A stretch of 64,000 nt of DNA from an uncultured Muribaculaceae bacterium (GTDB lineage: Bacteria > Bacteroidota > Bacteroidia > Bacteroidales > Muribaculaceae): the NCBI GenBank assembly GCA_910584905.1, contig CAJUCQ010000066.1:20403-84402 (forward strand). Reading direction: 5' to 3'. The position numbers and the translations under genes are program-made. Shown here piece by piece: positions 18,152-27,291 of the stretch. A model generated the notes under the pieces. That model did not search any database. It was given only the letters and a program-made list of their open reading frames with translations, and was not told the origin of the DNA. How positions within the stretch are numbered: position 1 is the stretch's first letter; each line of letters opens with the position of its first letter.

Positions 18152-19162
18152 TCAGAACTCAAGCCCGGCTTCTTCAATCATGGCCTTGTCCTGCGCCACC
18201 GTCGAGCCGAGAGTGGTCAGGAGGTCGCCGACAACGCCGGCGTTGATGCCCGCGCGCATGGCCTCGGCTTGAGCCGCACGGCTCAGGCGCGCACGCCCTC
18301 CCGCAAAGCGAAGCTCCGTGCGCGGATGCACAAAGCGGAAAAGAGCCACGGCGTCGATAAACTCGTCCTCGCCCAGCAGAGGGGTCGATTCCAAAGGCGT
18401 ACCCGGAATAGGCGAGAGGATATTGAGAGGGATGGAATGAGGCTGTGCCCGGCGAAGGGTCAGCGCGAACTCCGCCCGTTGCCGACGGCTTTCGCCCATG
18501 CCGAGGATGCCACCCGAACATACGGAGAAACCGATTTCGCGCGCGGCTTCGATGGTGCGCAACTTGTCCTCGATGGTGTGGGTGGTGCAGAGGGTGCCGA
18601 AATGCGACGGTGCCGTCTCAAGATTGCAATGATAGCGCCGCACGCCCGCATCCCAAAGTTCCTGAAGCTCCTCGCGCCCGAGAAGCCCGAGCGACGCGCA
18701 GGTGAAGATGCCGGTGCGTTCTTTTGCCTCTCGGAGCATCGAGCACATGGCCGTGAGAGCACGGCCCTTGACTGCGCGGCCCGAGGCCACAAGCGAGAAA
18801 CGGCGGATGCCCGCCTCCGCATTGGCCGCGGCCGCTTCGAGACACTCGTCGCGGTCAATTATATCGTAGCTGTGACAGCCCGTCTTGAAATGGCCGCTTT
18901 GCGCACACCATTTGCAGTTTTCAGAGCACTTGCCCGACCGCGCGTTCACAATCGAGCACGAATCAAACACCGGCTTCGTAAACGCACGGGTGATGCGCTC
19001 AGCTCCGTCGCGAAGAGCTTTCCGCCCCTCGGCGGTCTCAAACTCGGCGAGGGCATACACCTCGTCATCCCTTAGCTCGCGTCCTTCGTCCATTACGGCC
19101 GCGAGTGCCGCGGCCACGAGTGCCGTTTCTTTTTCGATGTCAGTCATAATATCTTCGGTCAT
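18152..19162 (-). CDS. bioB: Biotin synthase
   Basis: This 336-residue radical-SAM enzyme converts dethiobiotin to biotin. The SAM-cluster cysteines are in CSENCKWC (Cys79, Cys83, Cys86). Other BioB landmarks are YHCNLETAP, CSGGILGMGE, PLNILSPIPGTPLE and the substrate-side RFAGGRARL. A second in-frame ATG at 19147 (MTDIEKET) is an alternative start. None of bioA, bioD, bioF or the pimeloyl-chain genes is nearby, so the rest of the pathway lies elsewhere or dethiobiotin is imported. Confidence 0.92.
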   Translation of the reverse strand: MTEDIMTDIEKETALVAAALAAVMDEGRELRDDEVYALAEFETAEGRKALRDGAERITRAFTKPVFDSCSIVNARSGKCSENCKWCAQSGHFKTGCHSYDIIDRDECLEAAAANAEAGIRRFSLVASGRAVKGRALTAMCSMLREAKERTGIFTCASLGLLGREELQELWDAGVRRYHCNLETAPSHFGTLCTTHTIEDKLRTIEAAREIGFSVCSGGILGMGESRRQRAEFALTLRRAQPHSIPLNILSPIPGTPLESTPLLGEDEFIDAVALFRFVHPRTELRFAGGRARLSRAAQAEAMRAGINAGVVGDLLTTLGSTVAQDKAMIEEAGLEF

Positions 19163-19183
19163 TTCAAATCGCTGAAATCCTGA

Positions 19184-20839
19184 TTAGTTGTAAAGATAGC
19201 GTTTTATCGAACGCTTGGGAGTCTTTTCAAACTCCTCATGATTGATTTTTATCTCCGAGAGCTGGCTGTAGGCCGGCAGCGTCGTGTTGAGCGTTTTGAG
19301 ATTTTCGTCCATGATGGCGCGCAGACGCTCCTCGCCTATCCCTTCGCGAGTGACGGCATCCATGTCAGGATATACCAGCGCCACGAGGCGTCCGTCGCGG
19401 CTCACAACGAGGCTTTCGCCTGTATAAGGCAGGTTGTTGAGCTGTTGCTCGATTTCCTCGGGGTAGATATTCTGGCCCGAAGGACCGAGAATCATATTCT
19501 TGTCTCGGCCGCGGATATAGAGGAATCCGTCGGGGTCAAGTTGGCAGATATCGCCCGTGTTCATCCATCCGTCCTTGTCAAAGACTGCGGAAGTGGAATC
19601 AGTGTTTTTGTAATAACCCTTCATCACATTGCGCCCGCGCACCCAAAGCACACCCGGAGTGCGCTCGGGATCGGACGATTCGATGCGGCACTCCATGCGC
19701 GGAGCCAAACGCCCGCACGACCCGGGGCGCTGGGCGTCCCATGGCGAATAAGTGATGAGCGGACCGCACTCGGTCATGCCGTAGCCCACGGTATAGGGGA
19801 AGCGGATGCGCCGCAGGAAGCTCTCAACATCCTTGTTCAGGCCCGCGCCGCCGATAATCATCTCTCGAAGATTCCCTCCGAACACCGCCATCATCTTCTC
19901 GCGAACCTTTCCGAGCACCTTGTCATCCACATAGGGCAGATGCAGAAGAAACTTCATGAGCGGCTTGTCGAGCACCGGGAAAATACGCGTCTTTACGATT
20001 TTCTCCAGAATTAGCGGCACTGCCACGATAAGCTTCGGACGGACCTCGGCGAAAGCATCCATAATCACCTTCGGCGAAGGCGTACGGGTCAGGAAATAGA
20101 TGTGACAGCCCTTGACAAACGTGTGGAGCAACTCCACCATCAGACCGTACATGTGGGCCAGCGGAAGCATACATATCATATTGTCCCCGGGATTGAGGAA
20201 CGTAAGGCCGTCGATGCAGAACTGCAGATTGCTCCAAAGATTGTCGTAGGTCAGCATGACGCCCTTGGAAAAGCCCGTCGACCCGCTGGTATAGTTGATG
20301 AGAGCGAGGCCATCGGGACGAGGCGCGAAAAACTTCAGCTCCCCGGCCGTAAAGCGTTCGGGATAGCGCTCGCCGAAAAGGCGGTTGAGATTCTCGCGGG
20401 CCTTCGTCAGCGACGGACGCTTGGCGTAAAGCAACGAATAATCCTTTATCAGCAACACCCCCTCAAGGCACGGCATGTGAGTCGTGTCGAGATTCTCCCA
20501 CGTGTGCTCGTCCGTGAAAAGAAGGCGAGCCTCGCTGTGAGCCACGAGGTGATGGATATTGTCGGGCTTGAAATCATGAAGGATAGGCACCGCAACGCTC
20601 CCGTAGGTCAGCGATGCCAGAAGAGCAACAGCCCATTGCGAGCAATTGCGCCCGCAGAGAGCTATCTTGTCGCCGGGCTTAAGCCCCGCCTGCTCGAAAA
20701 GGATGTGGAGCTTCACGATTTTGCGCGCCACATCCCGGTATTGATACGAAACGCCCTGGAAGTCCGTAAGCGCAAGACGCTCCCAGTTGTCGACAAGTGC
20801 CTGACGGATATAAGCGTTGATATTGTCTTGATTTTTCAT
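19184..20839 (-). CDS. AMP-dependent long-chain acyl-CoA ligase
   Basis: This 551-residue adenylate-forming enzyme has the AMP-binding motif YTSGSTGFSKG, the GYGMTECGP A5 motif, the MNTGDICQLDPDGFLYIRGRDKNMI core and the C-terminal Lys region EKTPKRSIKRYLYN. It most resembles long-chain fatty acid-CoA ligases of Bacteroidota and should activate an acyl group with ATP and CoA. It has its own promoter just upstream and follows a terminator after secA. bioB starts 21 nt downstream and may share its transcript. Confidence 0.88.
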   Translation of the reverse strand: MKNQDNINAYIRQALVDNWERLALTDFQGVSYQYRDVARKIVKLHILFEQAGLKPGDKIALCGRNCSQWAVALLASLTYGSVAVPILHDFKPDNIHHLVAHSEARLLFTDEHTWENLDTTHMPCLEGVLLIKDYSLLYAKRPSLTKARENLNRLFGERYPERFTAGELKFFAPRPDGLALINYTSGSTGFSKGVMLTYDNLWSNLQFCIDGLTFLNPGDNMICMLPLAHMYGLMVELLHTFVKGCHIYFLTRTPSPKVIMDAFAEVRPKLIVAVPLILEKIVKTRIFPVLDKPLMKFLLHLPYVDDKVLGKVREKMMAVFGGNLREMIIGGAGLNKDVESFLRRIRFPYTVGYGMTECGPLITYSPWDAQRPGSCGRLAPRMECRIESSDPERTPGVLWVRGRNVMKGYYKNTDSTSAVFDKDGWMNTGDICQLDPDGFLYIRGRDKNMILGPSGQNIYPEEIEQQLNNLPYTGESLVVSRDGRLVALVYPDMDAVTREGIGEERLRAIMDENLKTLNTTLPAYSQLSEIKINHEEFEKTPKRSIKRYLYN

Positions 20840-20864
20840 TTCTATCAGAGAATAAATCAGAATG

Positions 20865-20896
20865 CAAATCTAATAAAAAAGCCCGTAGCATGCAAA
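20865..20896 (-). promoter_or_regulatory. Promoter of the acyl-CoA ligase gene
   Basis: On the minus strand TTTG (20896-20893) and TAGATTTG (20872-20865) are separated by 20 nt. The start codon is at 20839, giving a leader of about 20 nt. Confidence 0.65.
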
Positions 20897-20917
20897 TATA
20901 TCTTTGCCGGAAAAGCG

Positions 20918-20949
20918 AAGGTTGCGCCAATCGAAATTGACGCAACCTT
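20918..20949 (-). terminator. secA terminator hairpin
   Basis: A 9-bp perfect stem, AAGGTTGCG (20918-20926) with CGCAACCTT (20941-20949), continues after one mismatch with CAAT/ATTG around a CGAA loop. It lies 26 nt past the secA stop and before the next promoter. The T-run on the minus strand (CTTTTCC) is short. Confidence 0.6.
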
Positions 20950-20974
20950 CTGCATATTCGCGGATGCCGGCGGC

Positions 20975-23900
20975 TTATTTGCCGTGGCAGTTCTTATACT
21001 TCTTGCCCGAACCGCAGGGACACGGGTCGTTGCGGCCTACGCGAGGCGCGGCCTTGGCGGGCATTGCCGGCTGAGGTGCGCCCTGACGGGCCGAGGCGGC
21101 CTTGCGCTGCTCCTCCTCGCCCGGAAGCGAGGCCTTCGATTCCTGATATTGCGGGCGGCGGCGAAGCTCGGGAGCGGCGGCCTTGACCTCTACTTCCTTT
21201 TTCGGCGCTTCTGCAGGCTGCTCGTCGTTCTCGGTCGTCTGAGGCTGAGGTGCGGGCTGAGGCGTGCGCGTGAAAATCTGACCGCGCATAAGTGCGCTCA
21301 TGGCCTTGGTGTTCAGCTCCGAAAGCATGCGCTCGAAGAGATGGAACGACTCGACCTTGTAAATCACGAGCGGGTCTTTCTGCTCATACGAAGCGTTCTG
21401 AACGCTTTGACGCAGCTGGTCAAGCTCGCGCAGATGTTCCTTCCAAAGCTCGTCAATCGTCACGAGCATCAGCGCCTTGTGCCATTCCTTGACGATGCTC
21501 TCGCACTCCGTGCGGGCCGCTTCCTGAAGATCGGCCCGGAGATTGAACAGGCGCTTGCCGTCAGTCAGAGGCACGTTGATGGGGCCCGTATAGTCCGTCT
21601 GGGCCACCATTGCCTGAATCACGGGATTGGCAACTTCGCGGATGCGCTCGCAGCGACGGCCGAATGCCTCGCGGGTGGCGGCCTCAAGACGCTCGATGCG
21701 TTCCTGCTTGCTCATCGATGCATATTCCTCCTCGGTGAAGGGTGCTTCGATTGTGAGCACGCGGAAAAGCTCGGCCTGAAGGTCGGCGAAGTCGGCCGCA
21801 GATTCGTAGTTGTTGATGATATTCTCGACCGTGTCGACAAGCATATTCTGAATATCTATGCCGATGCGCTCGCCGAGAAGGGCGTGGAGGCGGCGGTTGT
21901 AGATATACGTGCGCTGCTTGTTCATCACGTCGTCGTATTCAAGAAGGCGCTTGCGGATGCCGAAGTTGTTTTCCTCGACGCGTTTCTGGGCCTTTTCGAT
22001 AGCGTTGTTCACCATCTTGTGCTCAATCATCTCGTCCTCCTGAAGACCGAGGCGGTCGAGCATCTTCATCACGGAGTCCGTGGCGAAAAGACGCATCAGC
22101 TGGTCTTCGAACGAAACGAAGAACACCGACGAACCCGGGTCGCCCTGACGGCCGGCGCGACCGCGCAGCTGGCGGTCGACGCGGCGGCTCTCGTGGCGCT
22201 CGGTGCCGATGATGGCCAGACCTCCGGCGTCCTTGACTTCGGGAGTGAGCTTGATGTCGGTGCCTCGACCGGCCATGTTCGTGGCTATCGTGACGGTGCC
22301 CTTGCGGCCGGCGAGGGCCACGATTTCAGCTTCGCGCTGGTGCAGCTTGGCGTTGAGCACGTTGTGAGGTATCTTGCGGATGTCGAGCATGCGGCTCAGA
22401 AGCTCGGAGATTTCCACCGAGGTCGTGCCCACAAGCACCGGACGGCCCTCGGCCACCATCTTCTCGATTTCGTTGATGACGGCCTTGTATTTTTCTTTCT
22501 TGGTCTTGTAGACGCGGTCGTTCATGTCGATGCGCGCCACCGGACGGTTGGTCGGGATGGTCACCACGTCGAGCTTGTAGATATCCCAAAGCTCGCCGGC
22601 CTCGGTCTCGGCCGTACCCGTCATACCCGCAAGCTTGTGATACATGCGGAAGTAGTTCTGGAGCGTAATCGTGGCGAAGGTCTGCGTGGCGGCTTCGACC
22701 TTGACGCCTTCCTTGGCCTCGATGGCCTGATGGAGCCCGTCGCTGTAACGGCGGCCCTCCATGATGCGGCCCGTCTGCTCGTCGACGATTTTGATTTTGT
22801 TATCATCGATGACGTATTCGATGTCGCGCTCGAAGAGGGTGTAGGCTTTCAGAAGCTGAGTCACCGTGTGGACGCGCTCGCTCTTGACGGCATAGTTGGC
22901 CATGAGCTCGTCTTTTTTCTCCTGACGCTCGCGGGCGTCGGCGATGTGCTCAAGTTCCGAGAGCTGGCTGGTAATGTCGGGGAGGACGAAGAATTGGGGG
23001 TCCTGTGCGTGGCCCGTCAGCTCGTCGAGGCCCTTGTCGGTAAGCTCTACCGAACGGTTCTTCTCGTCGATGACGAAATAAAGCGGGTCGGTCACGACGG
23101 GCATTTCGCGGGCGTTGTCCTGAAGATAGTGGGCTTCGGTCTCAAGAAGGATATTCTTCATGCCTTCCTGCGAGAGGAAGCGGATGAGCGCGCTGTTCTT
23201 GGGCAGACCCTTGTAGGCGCGGAAAAGCAGCAGGGCGCCTTCCTTGCGCACCTCCTTGTCGTCGGAGGCAAGCTTGGTCTTGGCTTCCGAGAGGATGCTC
23301 GTGACGAGGCGCTGCTGGGCCTTCACCACCTTCTCGACGTTGCCCTTGTATTCGTCGAAATACTGCTCCTCGCCGCGGGGAACGGGGCCGGAGATGATGA
23401 GGGGCGTGCGGGCGTCGTCGATAAGCACGGAGTCGACCTCATCGACGATGGCGTAATAGTGCTTGCGCTGAACGAGGTCGGCGGGCGACATTGCCATGTT
23501 GTCGCGGAGATAGTCGAAACCGAATTCGTTGTTCGTGCCGAACGTGATATCGCAGGCATAGGCGCGGCGGCGTTCGGGCGAGTTGGGTTCGGTCTTGTCG
23601 ATGCAGTCGACCGTAGCGCCGTGGAACATGTAGAGCGGGCCCATCCATTCGCTGTCGCGCTTGGCGAGATAATCGTTGACGGTCACGACGTGGACGCCGC
23701 GCTTCGAAAGCGAGCGCAGGAACACCGGAAGCGTCGCTACAAGGGTCTTGCCCTCGCCGGTGGCCATCTCGGCGATTTTGCCCTGATGGAGCACGATACC
23801 GCCGATAATCTGCACGTCGTAGTGGACCATATCCCACTTGATTTCGTTGCCGCCGGCCATCCAGCGGTTTTTCCACAGGGCCTTGTCGCCCTCGATGGTG

Positions 23901-24337
23901 ACAAACTCGCGGCCCGTGGCGGCGAGGTCGCGGTCCATCTGCGTGGCCGTCACCTCGACGATGTCGGAGGCGGCGAAGCGAGCCGCAGTCTCACGGACGG
24001 TGGCGAAAACAAGCGGCAGATGTTCGTTGAGCTTTTCCTCGAGTGTGTCGATGATTTTCTTCTCATGCTCGTCAATGCGGTCCCAAAGAGGCTGGCGCTC
24101 TTCGAAGGGGAGCGTCTCGACCTCCGCCTTGAGGCGGTCGATTTCCGCTTGGTCGGGGCCCGTGGCGGCGGCGAGGTCGGCGCGTACCTTGTCGATATTT
24201 TCACGAAGCTGGTCGTTGGTGAGCTTGGCCATATCGGGGCGAAGGGCGTTCACCTGATTGAGTATCGGGCGGATAGCCTTCATGTCGCGGCTCGATTTGT
24301 CGCCGAATATAGTCTTGAGAATTCCTGTAATTGACAT
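20975..24337 (-). CDS. secA: Preprotein translocase ATPase SecA
   Basis: This 1120-residue SecA is longer than the E. coli protein (about 900), as is normal in Bacteroidota. Walker A is MATGEGKTLVA, the DEAD-like motif is IVDEVDSVLIDDA, and NMAGRGTDIKL and RQLRGRAGRQGDPGSS form the second motor domain. A Pro/Gln/Ala-rich linker precedes the C-terminal zinc motif NDPCPCGSGKKYKNCHGK, which binds SecB or phospholipid. It drives post-translational export through SecYEG. A hairpin lies in its 5' leader, and a promoter is recognisable about 90 nt upstream of the start. Confidence 0.96.
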   Translation of the reverse strand: MSITGILKTIFGDKSSRDMKAIRPILNQVNALRPDMAKLTNDQLRENIDKVRADLAAATGPDQAEIDRLKAEVETLPFEERQPLWDRIDEHEKKIIDTLEEKLNEHLPLVFATVRETAARFAASDIVEVTATQMDRDLAATGREFVTIEGDKALWKNRWMAGGNEIKWDMVHYDVQIIGGIVLHQGKIAEMATGEGKTLVATLPVFLRSLSKRGVHVVTVNDYLAKRDSEWMGPLYMFHGATVDCIDKTEPNSPERRRAYACDITFGTNNEFGFDYLRDNMAMSPADLVQRKHYYAIVDEVDSVLIDDARTPLIISGPVPRGEEQYFDEYKGNVEKVVKAQQRLVTSILSEAKTKLASDDKEVRKEGALLLFRAYKGLPKNSALIRFLSQEGMKNILLETEAHYLQDNAREMPVVTDPLYFVIDEKNRSVELTDKGLDELTGHAQDPQFFVLPDITSQLSELEHIADARERQEKKDELMANYAVKSERVHTVTQLLKAYTLFERDIEYVIDDNKIKIVDEQTGRIMEGRRYSDGLHQAIEAKEGVKVEAATQTFATITLQNYFRMYHKLAGMTGTAETEAGELWDIYKLDVVTIPTNRPVARIDMNDRVYKTKKEKYKAVINEIEKMVAEGRPVLVGTTSVEISELLSRMLDIRKIPHNVLNAKLHQREAEIVALAGRKGTVTIATNMAGRGTDIKLTPEVKDAGGLAIIGTERHESRRVDRQLRGRAGRQGDPGSSVFFVSFEDQLMRLFATDSVMKMLDRLGLQEDEMIEHKMVNNAIEKAQKRVEENNFGIRKRLLEYDDVMNKQRTYIYNRRLHALLGERIGIDIQNMLVDTVENIINNYESAADFADLQAELFRVLTIEAPFTEEEYASMSKQERIERLEAATREAFGRRCERIREVANPVIQAMVAQTDYTGPINVPLTDGKRLFNLRADLQEAARTECESIVKEWHKALMLVTIDELWKEHLRELDQLRQSVQNASYEQKDPLVIYKVESFHLFERMLSELNTKAMSALMRGQIFTRTPQPAPQPQTTENDEQPAEAPKKEVEVKAAAPELRRRPQYQESKASLPGEEEQRKAASARQGAPQPAMPAKAAPRVGRNDPCPCGSGKKYKNCHGK

Positions 24338-24346
24338 ATTTTTTGT

Positions 24347-24377
24347 TTAAACCGCACCCCGTCGTGGGCCGGTTTAA
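24347..24377 (-). promoter_or_regulatory. Stem-loop in the secA 5' leader
   Basis: TTTAAACCG (24346-24354) pairs with CGGTTTAA (24370-24377), and the GC-rich loop can pair further (CACCC with GTGGG). It lies about 10 nt upstream of the secA start in the predicted mRNA leader, so it could affect ribosome access. No SecM-like arrest peptide was recognised. Confidence 0.4.
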
Positions 24378-24424
24378 GGTTTAGTTGGTTAGTGATGAAG
24401 GGGCTTGATTTTCGCTTCAACGCA

Positions 24425-24456
24425 CAAAAATACAATTTTTTGTGCAATTGTGCAAA
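24425..24456 (-). promoter_or_regulatory. Promoter of secA within a palindromic region
   Basis: TTTG (24456-24453) and TATTTTTG (24432-24425) on the minus strand are 20 nt apart. The -7 box lies in one arm of an inverted repeat, GCACAAAAA (24422-24430) with TTTTTTGTGC (24436-24445). That repeat could be the terminator of the upstream gene or an operator. Confidence 0.6.
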
Positions 24457-24460
24457 TTGA

Positions 24461-26077
24461 TTATTTACGGAGCGCCGCGGGCGCCTGAGCGGCCCCGTTG
24501 GGACTGCGGATGCGAAGCACCCGCGCCACAGTCGGCGCCACAACCCTCGCGTCGACGGGCGTGTCGACCGTCCGGGGGTCGATTCCCGGTGCGAATATAA
24601 ACACCGGGGCTGTCGACGCAACGGCACGGTGCACCATAGGCACCTGAGGCCCGGCGGCTGTAAGCCCGGCATAATCATCGACTATCTCAAAGCCCGGCGC
24701 AGGAAAGAGGAGCACGTCGCCCGCATTCTCAAGCGGAGTGTTGCGGCGCAGGGCTTCGGAATACTGCCCGGCGCGCCCGGCTATTATGTCCTCGACAGTA
24801 TAGGCGGCGTCGACGCCGGTCATCTTGACGAGGAAATCGGCCGCTTCGGCCCGCACGTCGTTGACGCGCAGGCTGCGGTCTTTGATTGTCTTGTGGTTGA
24901 GGTAGAAACGCCCCTTATGGTAGCCGCTGATATAGTCGCCGTTGCCGTGGAGGGCGATGAGATACATGTTCAGGAGCGACGCGGCCTTGCGCGTGGAGAA
25001 TTCGCCGTGGGGGATGTTCCAGCGCTCGTCGTCGCGGCGCGACAGCGGAGCCGCCGGGGTGGCGGCGAGCATCACCGCAACGTTGCCTCCGGCCGGAGCG
25101 TCCGCGGCCCTGAAAAGACGCCCGAGGTCGCTGTCGAGCCGGATGAAGGCATCCATCCGTTCAAGCCGCGTGTCGGCGTTCTTGGTGTAGGGGTAGGGCG
25201 CTACGGTGTAGGCGAGGGACAGCACGTCCGTGCCGTCGTGTGTGCCCAGCCCCAGACTGCGGATAAGGTCGATGGCCACATCCGTTATCTCGGCGTTGCC
25301 CAGCGGCGAGCTTACGAAGCGCTCGATGCGTTCGGCAGTCTGCGCTCCGCGCGGAATAACGTAGCGGAAGGGGTATTTGCGGAGATGTTCGGGGAGCGAG
25401 GGATATTCCGACGGGTCGAGCGCCGGAGTCCAGCTCAGGGTGTCCATCCTCGCGGAAAGAGGGCGGATGCGGTTGCGCATCGCAATCGTGGCCGGCATGT
25501 CGCGGTAGAAGGTCGACGATGCCCAGTTGCCGCTCTTGGAGTCAATCCAAAGGGCCGAATTGGCCGTGTGGCCTGCGAGGACGATAGCCTGTTCGGGTGT
25601 CGGGGCCACGGCGTAGGCAAGGTTGACGCCTCCGGCGGCGATGCGAGCCTCGTCGCCTACGGTGCTGACACGCAAGGCCGACGGCGAATACGTGTCCGTG
25701 GTGAAGTTGCCTAAGATGGAAGGGTCGCTGAAGACCGATTTGGCGCGAAGGCTCTCGCGGTCGTAAGTCTCGGCTCCGGCGATACCGTTGACCGACGGCG
25801 AAGCTCCCGTGACGAGGAGCGCCGACGAGGCGGCGGGGTCGAGATAGGTCCCGTAGTCGGCATTGGTGAGTGTCAGCGAGCCTCCGCGGAGCTTGTTGAA
25901 GCCCCCGTCGGCGCCGAATTTCGACGCCAGCAGGTCAAGAGTCTCGGCGTCGAGACCCTCGACTATGATGTTGAGAAGCAGGCGCGGTTCGCCCTGCGGC
26001 GTCTGGCCTTGAAGGCTCGCTGCGGTGACGATGCTTGCCACTAGGGCAAGAAAGAACGGGGGGAACTGTCGCTTCAC
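24461..26077 (-). CDS. Alkaline phosphatase superfamily protein, metal site apparently lost
   Basis: This 538-residue secreted protein (signal peptide QFPPFFLALVASIVTAASLQ) aligns by eye with PafA-type phosphatases: VTGASPSVNGIAG, a region around residue 310 with LSLAYTV, and the C-terminal IPHGEFSTRKAASLLNMYL and FYLNHKTI. The expected zinc ligands are not where they should be. The SxxDYxGH segment reads AYTVAPYPYT, the TADHG segment reads LAATPAAPLS, and the N-terminal Asp is Glu. It is therefore probably not an active phosphatase. The GTG start at 26077 overlaps the DUF4105 stop by 4 bp. Confidence 0.7.
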   Translation of the reverse strand: MKRQFPPFFLALVASIVTAASLQGQTPQGEPRLLLNIIVEGLDAETLDLLASKFGADGGFNKLRGGSLTLTNADYGTYLDPAASSALLVTGASPSVNGIAGAETYDRESLRAKSVFSDPSILGNFTTDTYSPSALRVSTVGDEARIAAGGVNLAYAVAPTPEQAIVLAGHTANSALWIDSKSGNWASSTFYRDMPATIAMRNRIRPLSARMDTLSWTPALDPSEYPSLPEHLRKYPFRYVIPRGAQTAERIERFVSSPLGNAEITDVAIDLIRSLGLGTHDGTDVLSLAYTVAPYPYTKNADTRLERMDAFIRLDSDLGRLFRAADAPAGGNVAVMLAATPAAPLSRRDDERWNIPHGEFSTRKAASLLNMYLIALHGNGDYISGYHKGRFYLNHKTIKDRSLRVNDVRAEAADFLVKMTGVDAAYTVEDIIAGRAGQYSEALRRNTPLENAGDVLLFPAPGFEIVDDYAGLTAAGPQVPMVHRAVASTAPVFIFAPGIDPRTVDTPVDARVVAPTVARVLRIRSPNGAAQAPAALRK

Positions 26078-27291
26078 TGTCGGTTTGTCCGTGGGGTGCA
26101 ATTGTGTGTATGTGTGCCGTTGTTGCGGAGGCCTGCGATGGCGCGGCCTGAGCGAAGGATTTCGGCGGCGATAAGCGGCCAGATGGCCGGGTTGGCGCTT
26201 TGTCCGCAGAAAGGCCATGCAAAAATCAGGCCAATCAGCACTGCAAAGTTAATGATTTGATACCAAAAAACGATGCGTCGCGTGCTTTTTGTCAATAAAA
26301 AAATCACGGGGATAAAGCACAGCGGGTTCAACCACCAGATTATATAATTGGGATTGGCGGCATAATGTTCGGAAACGAAGACAAGAAATGTCACCACGCA
26401 GCCTGCAATGCCGTAAGTGCCGAAGAGGGCGGCGTCGAATCCTCGCGAGAGCCGCCCGGTGCGGAAGTCTCTCACTGTCACCCCTAACGAGGCCAGAAAT
26501 ACGGCCAGCGCAAAGGCCATAGGGCTGAGTAGCCACGGCGTGGGGCCGCACGCCGCGCCGCCGGGGGCGCCTTCGGTGACTTCGCGGGCCTCGCCTGCGA
26601 GAGACGAGCCTGCAAGGGCTTCTTCGAGCGACACGGGGGCGAACGTCTGCTCCATGCGGCTTACAGGGCGGTCAATCAGCGGCCCGAGCGCGAGGTCGAT
26701 GCCGAACTGATACCACGGGTAGTTGCGGTGGTAGTAGCGCATGATTTCGCGGAAGGTGGTGTGGCCGAGGCGTTCGGGAGTCGGCGCCGACAACTCCACG
26801 GAATCGGCTTCGGCGGCAAGGAGGACAAAGCCCAGCGGACGCGTGGCGCAGTTGTCGAGCACGTAGTTGTAGCGGTAGACGTTGTCCGGCGGAGTGAGCT
26901 GGGCGCTCAGGGCCGAAAGCAGCCGCCGCGTAGCCTCGGGACTGAGATTGAGGGGCTGCTCGACGATGCGGCGCCCCGTGCCGGCGTAGCTTTCGACAAA
27001 GAGACGCCACGGGTATGCGCCCACCATGTAGTCTGTCTCGCCCTTGACAAAGCGGTAGACGAAGTGCGGTGCGTTGAAATCGAACAGCCCGAAATTGACC
27101 GCATAGTCAGGCCCGGAGCCGAGGCGCACGCGCAGGGCCGAATGGCCTTCGAGTTCGTAGATTTCGGAGCCGGGATATACAGTGACAAAGCTTACGAGCG
27201 TGTCAGCCCCGGCGGGGGCGGGCATGTCCTGCCCGCGGACGGCAAACATGGCCCACAGGAATATCGCTGTCAGTAGCAGGCGTGCGTTCAT
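26074..27291 (-). CDS. DUF4105 (Lnb N-terminal domain-like) membrane protein
   Basis: This 405-residue protein has a signal peptide, then a DUF4105 domain with conserved LEGHSALRV and DYAVNFGLFDF, and RYNYVLDNCATR with the conserved Cys. Four or five membrane helices follow in the C-terminal half. DUF4105 is related to the catalytic domain of Lnb, a lipoprotein intramolecular transacylase; the His (GHS) and Cys (DNC) fit a thiol-based active site. An acyl-transfer or cysteine-hydrolase role in the envelope is plausible but not proved. It overlaps both neighbours by 4 bp. Confidence 0.8.
   Translation of the reverse strand: MNARLLLTAIFLWAMFAVRGQDMPAPAGADTLVSFVTVYPGSEIYELEGHSALRVRLGSGPDYAVNFGLFDFNAPHFVYRFVKGETDYMVGAYPWRLFVESYAGTGRRIVEQPLNLSPEATRRLLSALSAQLTPPDNVYRYNYVLDNCATRPLGFVLLAAEADSVELSAPTPERLGHTTFREIMRYYHRNYPWYQFGIDLALGPLIDRPVSRMEQTFAPVSLEEALAGSSLAGEAREVTEGAPGGAACGPTPWLLSPMAFALAVFLASLGVTVRDFRTGRLSRGFDAALFGTYGIAGCVVTFLVFVSEHYAANPNYIIWWLNPLCFIPVIFLLTKSTRRIVFWYQIINFAVLIGLIFAWPFCGQSANPAIWPLIAAEILRSGRAIAGLRNNGTHTHNCTPRTNRQ

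Noticed and set aside
20102..24334. A 1410-codon open frame on the plus strand, antisense to secA and part of the acyl-CoA ligase gene
   Set aside because: It is the mirror of two clear housekeeping genes, shows no recognisable domain, and arises because GC-rich codon use leaves few stops in the antisense frame.
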